Source: Verrucomicrobiota bacterium | GTDB taxonomy: Bacteria; Verrucomicrobiota; Verrucomicrobiia; Methylacidiphilales; Verrucolacustridaceae | Direction of reading: 5' to 3' | NCBI GenBank assembly: GCA_010024525.1 | Contig: RGGS01000002.1 | Location: forward strand, 1 to 25,243 | DNA length: 25,243 nt | In this document: positions 16,364 to 23,892 of the stretch, piece after piece | Layout of the letters: every line of letters begins with the position of its first letter | How positions within the stretch are numbered: the first letter of the stretch is position 1 | Translations under genes and position numbers: made by a program | Notes under the pieces: model-generated | What the model was told of the DNA's origin: nothing | Seen by the model: only the letters and a program-made list of their open reading frames with translations | The model's database searches: none

Positions 16364-17209
16364 TTAAGTGGGTATTGAACGTAAGTATGTGACCAAGCCT
16401 TCAGATAGTTGATAGCGTGAGCCCCAGCCTAGGGCCCGCAGCTTCCGGGTGGAGGCAACGATAGCATCCTTTACTACACGAGAATCTGAACGAGGCGCCG
16501 AAACTGGAGGGTCAGTCTTGCAACTAAGCTTGGCGACTTCATCCTGTAACACCGCCAAAGGAACGCCGACACCTGTCCCTATGTTGAAGATCCCTGCAGC
16601 TTGCTTTTGAACGAGGACCAAAAGCGCTGATGCGACATCTACAACGTGAATGTAGTCCCGCACAGCATCAGGCGTTCTGAGCACAATCCTATCGCCAGTT
16701 TCGTAGCCTCTAAGCATCCTTGATATTAGACGATCAGGATGTTCACTCGGTCCATAGGGATAAAATATTCGTGCCCACGAAACTGCAAGCGAGGACTCTT
16801 TAGCCATTTTTTCCAAATCGGTTCGCAGGGCGTGTTTCGCGCGCGCATAAGGCGAAGCCGGATCGAGCGCAGAGTGATCTTCGTCTAACAGGGCTGTCGA
16901 TGGGGCATATTCAGCGCAGGATCCACAGCCGACAAAGTGCTTCACACCAATATTAGATAACCATTGAAACAACTCAACCGACTGTTTTTGCAAAACGAAG
17001 TTTTCTGGGGAGTCTGTGTAAACACCAGGAATGGCTATCCAAGCACAATGAACGACCACATCCGGCGAGAAGGATATGATCACATCGTAGGGCAGATTGT
17101 TCAAGCGATACGGCCTCTGCAGTGGCAGCACATCGTGACCCACAGAGGTGGCCTGTCGGCAAAACTCGGAGCCAATAAAACCGGAGGCGCCAGTTACAAA
17201 AATCCTCAT
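16364..17209 (-). CDS. SDR-family NAD(P)-dependent nucleotide-sugar epimerase/4-ketoreductase
   Basis: The 281-residue extended-SDR enzyme shows the Rossmann motif GASGFIG (residues 7-13) and the catalytic triad S97 (in GCGSCAEYAP) and Y121-x3-K125 (SPYARAKHAL). It also has the ARIFYPYGP and DYIHVVDVA stretches common in nucleotide-sugar enzymes. It is shorter than typical 4,6-dehydratases. Its place after rfbG, rfbF, a C-methyltransferase and an RmlC-like epimerase makes the last step of a deoxysugar pathway the most likely job: stereospecific reduction of the C4 ketone of a CDP-6-deoxy-hexulose. The ATG overlaps the stop of the RmlC-like gene as ATGA. Reductase versus epimerase cannot be settled from the motifs. 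Confidence 0.8.
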   Translation of the reverse strand: MRIFVTGASGFIGSEFCRQATSVGHDVLPLQRPYRLNNLPYDVIISFSPDVVVHCAWIAIPGVYTDSPENFVLQKQSVELFQWLSNIGVKHFVGCGSCAEYAPSTALLDEDHSALDPASPYARAKHALRTDLEKMAKESSLAVSWARIFYPYGPSEHPDRLISRMLRGYETGDRIVLRTPDAVRDYIHVVDVASALLVLVQKQAAGIFNIGTGVGVPLAVLQDEVAKLSCKTDPPVSAPRSDSRVVKDAIVASTRKLRALGWGSRYQLSEGLVTYLRSIPT

Positions 17210-17742
17210 TTCGTCGACTCAATGAACGGAAGAACAGCATCTTTGGGTGAGATGCAAGTCACCGGCAAAGGCCAAGAGATGGCAAGTGAAGGATCATTGT
17301 GGCGCACCCCCGTCGCGAGTGTTGGGTCAAAATCGCAGGACATCAAATAAGACATGCGACATTCGTCAGTAAGGCACTGAAAGCCATGAGCGAATCCAGC
17401 GGGAATGTATAAAGAGATCGAATTTAGCTCACTTAGTGTATAGGAGCGCCACTGGCCGAAAGTGGTTGAACGTGGACGCACGTCAACAACCACATCAAAG
17501 ACAACGCCCGTCACGCAAGTGACTAGTTTAATTTCTTCTTCGGGCGACTTCTGAAAGTGTAAGCCGCGCACGGAACCGCGCTGGCACGTGCGACTTATGT
17601 TGATTTGCGGCCAATCCGTATTGAGCCCTGCCTTCACAAAAGTCTTCCGGCAGAATGAACGCGTGAAACTGCCGCGATCGTCTTGGCGGGGATCCAACTG
17701 GACCAACTGCACCCCGCCGAAACCAGCATCCACAATTTTCAT
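17206..17742 (-). CDS. rfbC: RmlC/RfbC-like cupin sugar epimerase
   Basis: The 178-residue protein matches the length and plan of dTDP-4-keto-6-deoxyglucose 3,5-epimerases. RGLHFQ has the catalytic base H62, followed by K72, YIPAGFAHGF, Y132 in the proton-donor region, and ISPKD (D168) near the C-terminus. The second tyrosine of RmlC (in the ...TNYY... stretch) appears to be F138. Single-site relatives such as NovW and EvaD epimerise at C5 in C-methyl sugar pathways. With a C-methyltransferase immediately upstream and CDP-sugar genes in the operon, the substrate here is likely a CDP- rather than dTDP-linked 4-keto sugar. The gene overlaps both neighbours by ATGA. The name rfbC marks the family, not a rhamnose pathway: rfbA, rfbB and rfbD are absent from the window. 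Confidence 0.82.
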   Translation of the reverse strand: MKIVDAGFGGVQLVQLDPRQDDRGSFTRSFCRKTFVKAGLNTDWPQINISRTCQRGSVRGLHFQKSPEEEIKLVTCVTGVVFDVVVDVRPRSTTFGQWRSYTLSELNSISLYIPAGFAHGFQCLTDECRMSYLMSCDFDPTLATGVRHNDPSLAISWPLPVTCISPKDAVLPFIESTK

Positions 17743-18980
17743 GAAAGGTAATGGGGATGAGGCACCGGAACCAAAAATTTTCCGCCATTGCGCAAGTAGT
17801 TTCCTTGCTGTGCCGCGATTTCCTCAGCGAAATTCCAAGTCAGCAGCAGTGTTACATCGGGCATTTGCTCTTCCAAAGCGGCAGTCGGCAAAATCGGAAG
17901 GTGTGTTCCGGGAGTAAACTTCCCCTGTTTGTGAGGACTTCGGTCAACGACAAACTCCAATAATTCTCGGCCGATGCCGCAGTAATTGAGCAGCGTGCTG
18001 CCCTTAGCTGAAGCCCCATAAGCGGCGATGCGCTTTCCAGATGACTTCAAGCGCCCCAACTCCCCCACTAGCTCATCCTTGAGTTGCTTCACACGCTGCC
18101 CGAACACCTCTGCGTAGGCTGCAGTACCGACCCCCGCTTTTCCCTCTTCCTCAACTAAAGCGGACACGCTGCCGTCGGGAGTCTTAACCCCTTCTCGAGC
18201 GACATGAATACGCAACGAGCCTCCGTGGATTGGCAATTTCTCGATGCGAACCATCTCCAGACCGTGACGGGCAAAAAGAGGGACCAGTGCCCGTCCGTGA
18301 AAGTAGAAAAAGTGCTCATGGTAAATGGTGTCGAACTCGAGTTTTTTGACCATCTCGTGGGCCCACGGAAACTCCAGGATCACCCTCCCTTCTGGCGCTA
18401 GCAGGAGACAAAGTCCTTTCACAAAGCCATTGATATCCGGAACATGCGCAAAGACGTTGTTCCCTAAGATTAGGTCGGCCTGATTATAGTTTCTTACAAT
18501 CTGTTCTGCGGTGTCTTCCGTAAAGAATTTCTGTAAGGTCGGAATTCCGTTCGCTAAGGCTACATCCGCAATATTTTGCGCTGGCTCTACCCCGAGACAA
18601 GGGACCCCGGAGTTAACAAAGTTTTTTAGCAAGTAGCCGTCATTGCTGGCGATCTCGACAACAAAACTATCCCCACCAAGCGCATATTCTCGTTGGTGGC
18701 TTTCGGTTGCACGACTGGCATGTGCAACCATGGCATCAGATACAGACGAGAAGTATAAATAATCGGAAAAAAGAGCTTCAGGAGGCACGGTGTGGCCTAA
18801 CTGCATAAGGTAACACGAGGGGCAAACTTTCAGGTCGAGCGGAAATCGCAACTCTCGGTGTGCCTCTCGAGGGTTGTTCAGAAGCTTGTTGGCAAGCGGT
18901 TGTGCTCTTAAGTCGAGAATTGTGGCAGACAGCGGTTCCCCGCATGAGCGGCACACAGATTGTTTTTTTGTGTCAGACAT
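17739..18980 (-). CDS. nucleotide-sugar C-methyltransferase (TylCIII/NovU/TcaB9 family)
   Basis: The 413-residue protein has the three-part plan of SAM-dependent sugar C-methyltransferases. There is an N-terminal zinc site (C10/C13 and C53/C56), a central SAM domain with VVEIASNDGYLL (about 107-118), and a C-terminal Methyltransf_14 domain with AAYGASAKGSTLLNYCGI. The active-site signature DTIYHEHFFYF is intact (Y220, E222, H223; equivalents of Y222, E224 and H225 in TcaB9). Known members methylate carbon 3 (or 5) of 4-keto-deoxysugar nucleotides. Following rfbF and rfbG, the expected substrate is CDP-4-keto-6-deoxyglucose, giving a 3-C-methyl branch. Its stop overlaps the RmlC-like start as ATGA. 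Confidence in the family is high; the methylated carbon is inferred. Confidence 0.9.
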   Translation of the reverse strand: MSDTKKQSVCRSCGEPLSATILDLRAQPLANKLLNNPREAHRELRFPLDLKVCPSCYLMQLGHTVPPEALFSDYLYFSSVSDAMVAHASRATESHQREYALGGDSFVVEIASNDGYLLKNFVNSGVPCLGVEPAQNIADVALANGIPTLQKFFTEDTAEQIVRNYNQADLILGNNVFAHVPDINGFVKGLCLLLAPEGRVILEFPWAHEMVKKLEFDTIYHEHFFYFHGRALVPLFARHGLEMVRIEKLPIHGGSLRIHVAREGVKTPDGSVSALVEEEGKAGVGTAAYAEVFGQRVKQLKDELVGELGRLKSSGKRIAAYGASAKGSTLLNYCGIGRELLEFVVDRSPHKQGKFTPGTHLPILPTAALEEQMPDVTLLLTWNFAEEIAAQQGNYLRNGGKFLVPVPHPHYLS

Positions 18981-19024
18981 TCATTTTAAAAGCGCCACTT
19001 CCATCCTGTAAGGACGCCAAACAC

Positions 19025-19801
19025 CTACCAAGTTCGCCAAGGACTCTTCCCGCTGCGCCAGAGTCCATCGAGCAAGTCTTGCTCACGTTGCGTATCCATA
19101 CACTGCCAAAAGCCATGGTGCTCATAGGCAGACAGTTTACCCTGCTTGGCCAGTTGCGGAAGAACGTCACTCTCAAAGATACAACTATCGCCCGAAATGT
19201 AATCTCCGATTTTTTTCGACAGGACCATAAATCCGCCATTAATCGGGGAAGTTTCAGCCTTCGGTTTCTCGTCAAAACTAGTGACCTCTCCGCCTTCCCG
19301 GATAACTATATCCCCGAACCGTCCGGGTGGCCGGACGGCTGTGACGGTCACCACCGACCCGCGTTCATGATGACGCTTTAGTAAGTTACTTAAACTCACA
19401 TCGCTCAACCCGTCGCCGTAGGTAAAAAAGAACTCCTCATCGGTTATATGAGGCAAAGCACGCGCCAATCTCCCCCCCGTCATCGTCTCCTCGCCAGTCT
19501 CGAGCAGAGTAACGGTCCAGTCTTCCTCAGTATGCTGCGTATGATACTCAATCTTGGCCGTACGTCCGAGCCGTAAAGTAACGTCGCTTGTATTCCATTG
19601 ATAGTTTCTGAAGTAATCGCGAATGACCCCGCCTTTATATCCGAGACACAGGATGAAATCCTTGTGCCCTTGCGAAGCGAATCCTTTCATAATATGCCAT
19701 AGGATCGGTCGACCGCCAATTGGCACCATCGGCTTGGGGCGAAATTCGGTCTCTTCACGCAGGCGGGTTCCTAGACCACCGCAAATAATTACTGTTTTCA
19801 T
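19025..19801 (-). CDS. rfbF: glucose-1-phosphate cytidylyltransferase
   Basis: The enzyme makes CDP-glucose from glucose-1-phosphate and CTP in the cytoplasm. The 258-residue protein is full length for RfbF. It shows CGGLGTRLREET (nucleotide binding), RPKPMVPIGGRPILWHIM with K23, the family-typical segment YQWNTSDVTLRLG, EDWTVTLLETGEETMTGGRL, FFFTYGDGLSDV (metal-binding Asp), RFGDIVIREGGEVTSFDEKP and GFWQCMDTQREQD. It follows rfbG by 44 nt, with 44 nt more before the C-methyltransferase; both gaps are without clear ribosome sites. Motif agreement is close throughout, which separates it from dTDP-glucose synthases. Confidence 0.95.
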   Translation of the reverse strand: MKTVIICGGLGTRLREETEFRPKPMVPIGGRPILWHIMKGFASQGHKDFILCLGYKGGVIRDYFRNYQWNTSDVTLRLGRTAKIEYHTQHTEEDWTVTLLETGEETMTGGRLARALPHITDEEFFFTYGDGLSDVSLSNLLKRHHERGSVVTVTAVRPPGRFGDIVIREGGEVTSFDEKPKAETSPINGGFMVLSKKIGDYISGDSCIFESDVLPQLAKQGKLSAYEHHGFWQCMDTQREQDLLDGLWRSGKSPWRTW

Positions 19802-19845
19802 GATTTTATTTGAATGAAGAACTAGAAAGTGACCTTACTATTTTA

Positions 19846-20967
19846 TCAGTTGGTTATCAAAGAGGAAAAGCGATCCTGATGTTCATTAATCTGGTCTGCC
19901 GTGATGTGCTGTGCGGCGGATTGATCCCGGGATACGTTTAGGTACCAATTGACAGTCCTTTCGATGGTTTCGCTGAACTTCCACACCGGCGACCACCCAA
20001 GCTCTTGACGCGCGCGCGAGGCGTCAAGACTTAACCATTTCGACTCGTGCGGTTCCTTATCAGCGTATGATGTTTTCCAAGTGCCAGGCCATGTCCTTGT
20101 GACCTGTTCGACAACTTCTTGCACCGTGCGCTCCGACTCAACTGATGGACCAAAATTAAAAGCCGCTGCGTTGGCAGTCGGACTCCGCAGCAGCGACTCC
20201 AACGCCCCCTGGCTCATTCGCGCGCCAAGAAGCAAATACCCACCCAAGGGTTCTAACACATGTTGCCAAGGCCTCGTCGCAAAAGGATTCCTCACGGGAA
20301 TGGGTAGTCCCTTCAATAAGCTACGCATGGCATCTGGAATGATCCTGTCTTTCGCCCAATCGCCGCCACCTATGACATTTCCAGCACGGGCTGTCGAAAT
20401 CAGGACTGGAGAGTCATCCGAGGAGAAGAAACATCGCCGATAGGCCGAAGTGAGCACCTCTGCCGCACCCTTGGAAGCGCTGTAGCAATCATATCCACCT
20501 AGAGCGTCCGATTCCCGAAACGCTTTCTGCGTTAAACGACTCTCATAGCATTTGTCCGAGGTTACGACGACCACGTTGCATGCCTCACCGGCCAATCTTA
20601 GCTCCTCAAGAAGATTTAAGGTGCCTGAAAAATTAACCGAAAATGTATCGTATGGTTCTTGATAAGAGCGGCGAACGAGTGATTGGGCGGCCAAATGAAA
20701 GACAAAGTCGGGCCTGACCTTTCGGACCACATCCCCAAGAATGCGGCGTTCGCGAATATCTCCAATTATACTATGCATTCGCCTTGTGAGGTCGAGTTGA
20801 TCGAAAAGAGCCGGCGTGGTGGGTGGCTCCAAAGCAAAGCCATGAACCTTGGCACCCAGTGCGAGCAACCACTCGCAAAGCCAAGCACCTTTAAAACCTG
20901 TGTGTCCAGAGACAAGCACACGCGCACCTTTGTAGAAACTTTTCCAATCCTTCGCTTTGTTACACAT
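19846..20967 (-). CDS. rfbG: CDP-glucose 4,6-dehydratase
   Basis: The enzyme converts CDP-glucose to CDP-4-keto-6-deoxyglucose, the branch point for CDP-deoxysugars. The 373-residue extended SDR carries SGHTGFKGAWL (NAD-binding Gly motif, residues 20-30), HLAAQSLVRRSY, VVTSDKCYE (T136, D138, K139; TSDKCY is diagnostic of RfbG) and YSASKGAAE (Y162, K166). It ends with the usual DASRARQELGWSPVW. There is no internal Met near the N-terminus, so the ATG at 20967 is taken. It is the first gene of an 11-gene minus-strand operon and has a 421-bp AT-rich leader upstream. No rfbH (E1 dehydrase) or its reductase is seen, so 3,6-dideoxyhexose synthesis is not supported. Confidence 0.95.
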   Translation of the reverse strand: MCNKAKDWKSFYKGARVLVSGHTGFKGAWLCEWLLALGAKVHGFALEPPTTPALFDQLDLTRRMHSIIGDIRERRILGDVVRKVRPDFVFHLAAQSLVRRSYQEPYDTFSVNFSGTLNLLEELRLAGEACNVVVVTSDKCYESRLTQKAFRESDALGGYDCYSASKGAAEVLTSAYRRCFFSSDDSPVLISTARAGNVIGGGDWAKDRIIPDAMRSLLKGLPIPVRNPFATRPWQHVLEPLGGYLLLGARMSQGALESLLRSPTANAAAFNFGPSVESERTVQEVVEQVTRTWPGTWKTSYADKEPHESKWLSLDASRARQELGWSPVWKFSETIERTVNWYLNVSRDQSAAQHITADQINEHQDRFSSLITN

Positions 20968-20990
20968 AAGTGTTTAAAATTAAGTTTAAT

Positions 20991-21020
20991 CTAATACGAA
21001 AGTATCGCGTAAAAAATCAA
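20991..21020 (-). promoter_or_regulatory. candidate sigma-70-type promoter before rfbG
   Basis: On the minus strand TTGATT (21020-21015) and TATTAG (20996-20991) are 18 nt apart, and the latter lies 23 nt before the rfbG ATG. Each hexamer matches the consensus at four of six positions in AT-rich sequence, so chance is a real possibility. Confidence 0.3.
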
Positions 21021-21100
21021 CCCATTGCATTTGGCCTGCAACCGCAAAAAAATGAATCCGGCACGACGCCTAACCAATACCGGGCAAATCAATTTCTTTG

Positions 21101-21124
21101 CTCAAAAAAACGAAGAAGTTTGAG
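21101..21124. repeat. CTCAAA/TTTGAG hairpin with T-run in the rfbG leader
   Basis: A 6-bp perfect inverted repeat has a 12-nt loop. On the minus strand the loop and 3' arm contain seven consecutive T. It could act as a pause or attenuation hairpin in the operon leader, about 45 nt downstream of the ops-like element in the direction of transcription. Confidence 0.25.
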
Positions 21125-21151
21125 GAAGTTTTTGTAGGCGCCTTTGTTCCT

Positions 21152-21232
21152 TTAATGAAATCTCAAGAAGCTACCGCCATTGGTCGTTTGGGCCCAGAAT
21201 GAGGACACCAAAACCAATCCAAACACTCCCAT
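21152..21232 (-). CDS. possible 26-codon leader ORF, doubtful
   Basis: An ATG at 21232 opens a 26-codon frame ending at TAA 21152-21154. The first 15 residues are hydrophobic and signal-peptide-like (MGVFGLVLVSSFWAQ). It has no Shine-Dalgarno site and no recognisable homologue, and it spans the ops-like element. It is listed only because it lies alone in a long leader. Confidence 0.12.
   Translation of the reverse strand: MGVFGLVLVSSFWAQTTNGGSFLRFH
21168..21178 (-). promoter_or_regulatory. ops-like element (GGCGGTAGCTT) in the leader of the polysaccharide operon
   Basis: The minus strand reads GGCGGTAGCTT, matching the ops/JUMPStart core GGCGGTAG and the extended GGCGGTAGYNT. It is in the direction of transcription about 200 nt before rfbG. 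In enterobacteria this element in the nontemplate strand recruits the NusG paralogue RfaH to LPS and capsule operons, suppressing polarity. The same bases also encode Gly-Gly-Ser in a short open frame, so a chance match cannot be excluded. Confidence 0.4.
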
Positions 21233-21388
21233 TTTTTGAAGTTCGGATTAAGCACAAACCCAGAGACGAAAGTAACTTACACATACTTTAAGTGCTTATT
21301 AAAGCCATAGCGACAAATAAAATACCCCTTACCTCATAAAGCGACTTTTGGCCCGCAGGGTCTCGAACCATAGCCCGAACCTGTCAGA

Positions 21389-23059
21389 TTACTTCAAGCG
21401 CCCCCCTTCACCCACTTTCCCCTCCAGTAGGACAAAGGATCTTCCCACCAAGGTATCCGGGGTGGGCTTCAAGATCCGACGCGCCTCAACCAGGGCCGCT
21501 TTGGCGACCTGCATTTGTCCTTCCGCCAGAGCCGCCTCCACAAAAGGAGCAACTAAACCATAAAAAAGATGCCCACCTGCTTGCCCCTTGTATTCCCGCA
21601 AGGCCTGCCGAAAAGAAGTTTGTGCCCCATCCCAGTTTCCCTCCTGCATTTTTTCCGAGACTTGCCCGGCGGCCGCTCCGATTCCAAGATCAAAACGCTT
21701 GGCCCGGTTCTGCACTAGGATTTGCCTCTCCAGATTGGCCACCTCCCGTGCCTCCCCACTCGCCTTGGCCAGTTCCAACAGCTTTTCCTGCCCTTGAACT
21801 TTCAAATCAGCGTAAGCAGCGAATCTCTTGACGAACGACTGCCAGAATTCTCTCTGGGCCATCCTATCGGCGTGGCCCTCAGCTAGAAGCTTGGCCCGAA
21901 GATTCCATGCAGGCAAATACTCCGGTTGGATGGTCAAAGCCGCCTCGATCCAGCGGTCGCCCTCCTCGACTCCCAAGGAGTTCGCGTAGTCCGTCCAGAG
22001 CCTGGCCTGTTGAAAGGCGGGAGATCGTTCCCGATTTTTGGCCAAAAACACCAGCTCCGTGTCGCTGATGGGTTTCCAGTTTTGGGGATCGATGGCTTGT
22101 CCCACCGGATAGTTTTCCTGCGCGTACCGGCCACAATCTGTTTCCCACCTGCCAGGCGCTTCCAGATAACCAAACCATGCGTGCCCACCGCTATCCCCTT
22201 GTCCTGTGAAAAAGAGAGTTGGCAATCCCTTGGCTTTTCCAGACATGGCGGCAAAGTAGGCTTGATCCACGCAGATCCCCCCTCTCTGACGGATTTCCGC
22301 CAAGGTGTAGGTGGGATAAGGCCAAATCAGGGTATTTTTTTCGTATCGCGGAATATCATAACGAATGGTCGAAAAGACTTTATCAAAACCGCTACGGCTT
22401 GCGGCGACGTTTTTCCTGGCCCACTCCATTTCCGTTTCAGGCAAGGGGTGATCCACGATATACTTCAACTCGTCCACCATCAGGTCCCGTAAATCCAGCA
22501 CATATCGGCGATCTTTTTGCAGTCCTGCCATGGAATGCAGACGCTCCACCGGCGCGGGTTCCTCCCAAGGAACCGCCGCGTGAGGCACCTGCCCATGGGG
22601 CCAGTTTTTTGGAAAGGGTTGATCAAAGACCAAAGCAAGCGCCACGGCCAAACGAGGCAAGGCCGCCACATCTTCGGGATATTTTTTCTGCATGTCCGCA
22701 AGAATCCCGATCGCCTGCCTCGGGTGATCTTCCGGACTTAAGTTTTCAAAGAAGGCGGCCACCAAAACAGCGTTGGATCCAAGAGCGATGAGGGATGGCT
22801 TGCTTTCCTCCTCTGCGGCCGACTTCATCAGATCCAACCATTGCCACAACCGAAAGCTCTTTTCTGCGTCTGTCCCCGGCTTTAGGACCTCCTTTTGGGT
22901 GGGGGTCAGTTGGGTTTTCATCTTTGAGGCCAACTCCAGACTTAAGTCGGACCAGTTGGAAAAAACAGCATGCCCCTGCCACCACTCCGAAGTCACATCT
23001 GCCAAGCCCACCCCGTGCAGGGAGCCCATGAGGACAAAAAGAAAAATAAGCCTTTTCAC
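21389..23059 (-). CDS. secreted transglutaminase-like protein with C-terminal repeat-like helices
   Basis: The 556-residue protein has a signal peptide (hydrophobic core residues 4-14, likely cleavage after GLA at 20). A central domain has the order Cys-His-Asp of the transglutaminase/protease fold: RQRGGICVDQAYFAAMSG (C263), GDSGGHAWFGYLE (H293) and WETDCGRY (D308). The C-terminal part (about 350-545) is helical and TPR-like, with repeated Ala/Leu-rich units such as GNWDGAQTSFRQAL. The start codon is GTG at 23059, overlapping the hisK stop as GTGA. Family members act as peptidases, cross-linkers or non-catalytic binders; the intact triad suggests catalysis in the periplasm, but the substrate is unknown. 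It has no clear link to histidine synthesis despite the operon. Confidence 0.72.
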   Translation of the reverse strand: MKRLIFLFVLMGSLHGVGLADVTSEWWQGHAVFSNWSDLSLELASKMKTQLTPTQKEVLKPGTDAEKSFRLWQWLDLMKSAAEEESKPSLIALGSNAVLVAAFFENLSPEDHPRQAIGILADMQKKYPEDVAALPRLAVALALVFDQPFPKNWPHGQVPHAAVPWEEPAPVERLHSMAGLQKDRRYVLDLRDLMVDELKYIVDHPLPETEMEWARKNVAASRSGFDKVFSTIRYDIPRYEKNTLIWPYPTYTLAEIRQRGGICVDQAYFAAMSGKAKGLPTLFFTGQGDSGGHAWFGYLEAPGRWETDCGRYAQENYPVGQAIDPQNWKPISDTELVFLAKNRERSPAFQQARLWTDYANSLGVEEGDRWIEAALTIQPEYLPAWNLRAKLLAEGHADRMAQREFWQSFVKRFAAYADLKVQGQEKLLELAKASGEAREVANLERQILVQNRAKRFDLGIGAAAGQVSEKMQEGNWDGAQTSFRQALREYKGQAGGHLFYGLVAPFVEAALAEGQMQVAKAALVEARRILKPTPDTLVGRSFVLLEGKVGEGGRLK

Positions 23060-23850
23060 CCAATGGGAATCGAAATCTGTTTGCGCTGGTGAAAGGTCGT
23101 CAATTTTTGATACCCAACCTCCTTCACGAAGCCCAAAGCTTGCTCAAACTGGAAACCCACCTCCCCCGGGGCATGAGAGTCGGACGAAATCAAAATCGGG
23201 ATGTTTCGGAGGAAAGCCTCTTGAAGGAAGGCCTTGGAAGGATAAATCTCCATCACCTCCTTCCGTAGGCCTGCCGTACTGACCTCCATTGCGATTCCGG
23301 CAGCCTCGATGGCATCCAAGGTTTCGCGGTAGTATGGACGCAGATCTCCTTTGGGAATATGGCCAAACTTTTTCACCAAGTCGGGGTGAGCCATGAAGTC
23401 AAAGAGACCACTCTGGGCGGCTTGGGTCATCGCCTTGAAATACCGCGTCCAAACCTCCTCCACCGGTTGATCTTTCCAGCGGGCGAGTTTTAAGGGGTTG
23501 TCCACATCCCAATCGGGCGTGATGTAATGCACCGCACCGATCAAATAGTCGAAATCCGCCATTTGCGAAAGCGCACGTATCCAAGCCTCCCGCCCAGGAA
23601 GAAAATCACACTCCAAGCCAAGCCGGATGGGTAACCGGGGAAAATCCTTCCGCGCTTCGTCCACCAACCGCAGGTACTCCGGAAAGTCGGCCAGATTCAT
23701 TCTCCAATCATCGAACTTTTCCGGCATCGGGTTATGCTCGGAAAAGCCAATCTCTCCGAGCCCTTTTCGTAGTGCCTCTGCCGCATATTCCCTGGGATGA
23801 CCGGTGGCGTGCCCGCAAAGGGGGGTATGCATATGATAATCGAACAACAT
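23056..23850 (-). CDS. hisK: PHP-family histidinol-phosphatase
   Basis: The enzyme removes phosphate from L-histidinol phosphate in histidine synthesis. The 264-residue protein has the four PHP motifs with metal ligands: DYHMHTPLCGHA (H6, H8, H14), FSEHN (H39), GLECDFLPG (E80, D82) with GAVHY (H108), MAHPDL (H155) and SSDSHAP (D224, H226). Length and the LCGHA signature fit HisK rather than PHP-polymerase domains. The ATG at 23850 is preceded by AGGAGG only 1 nt away, which is unusually close, but the conserved N-terminus leaves no better start. It is divergent from rfaE1, and its stop overlaps the secreted protein's GTG start. Confidence 0.87.
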   Translation of the reverse strand: MLFDYHMHTPLCGHATGHPREYAAEALRKGLGEIGFSEHNPMPEKFDDWRMNLADFPEYLRLVDEARKDFPRLPIRLGLECDFLPGREAWIRALSQMADFDYLIGAVHYITPDWDVDNPLKLARWKDQPVEEVWTRYFKAMTQAAQSGLFDFMAHPDLVKKFGHIPKGDLRPYYRETLDAIEAAGIAMEVSTAGLRKEVMEIYPSKAFLQEAFLRNIPILISSDSHAPGEVGFQFEQALGFVKEVGYQKLTTFHQRKQISIPIG

Positions 23851-23892
23851 CCCTCCTGTTTAGGCTTTCTTTGGAAGAAAACCAAGGATGCA

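Larger units (their letters stand above)
20968..21388. other. 421-bp AT-rich intergenic leader upstream of rfbG
   Basis: This is the only long gap without a convincing gene. It is clearly richer in A/T than its surroundings. It holds an ops-like element, a candidate promoter near rfbG, a CTCAAA/TTTGAG hairpin with a T-run, and several short open frames of 15-26 codons that have no good ribosome sites. No RNA gene or repeat family is recognised. It separates the transglutaminase-like gene from the polysaccharide operon on the same strand. Confidence 0.6.

Noticed and set aside
11043..20967. A dideoxyhexose (abequose/tyvelose) locus
   Set aside because: rfbF and rfbG fit, but rfbH, its reductase and rfbJ/rfbS/rfbE-type genes are missing, and the C-methyltransferase and RmlC-like genes point to a branched 6-deoxysugar instead.
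21052..21123. Plus-strand 23-codon frame beginning MNPARRL, followed in frame by a further open stretch to about 21292
   Set aside because: It is interrupted by TGA, has no ribosome site and no recognisable similarity, and lies opposite the operon leader. It is treated as non-coding.
21341..21395. tRNA-like 3' end on the minus strand (GGTTCGAGACC with a following GGGCCA)
   Set aside because: The T-arm has a mismatch and no matching 5' acceptor strand, D-arm or anticodon arm is found upstream, where the transglutaminase-like gene lies. It is probably chance; at most a relic.
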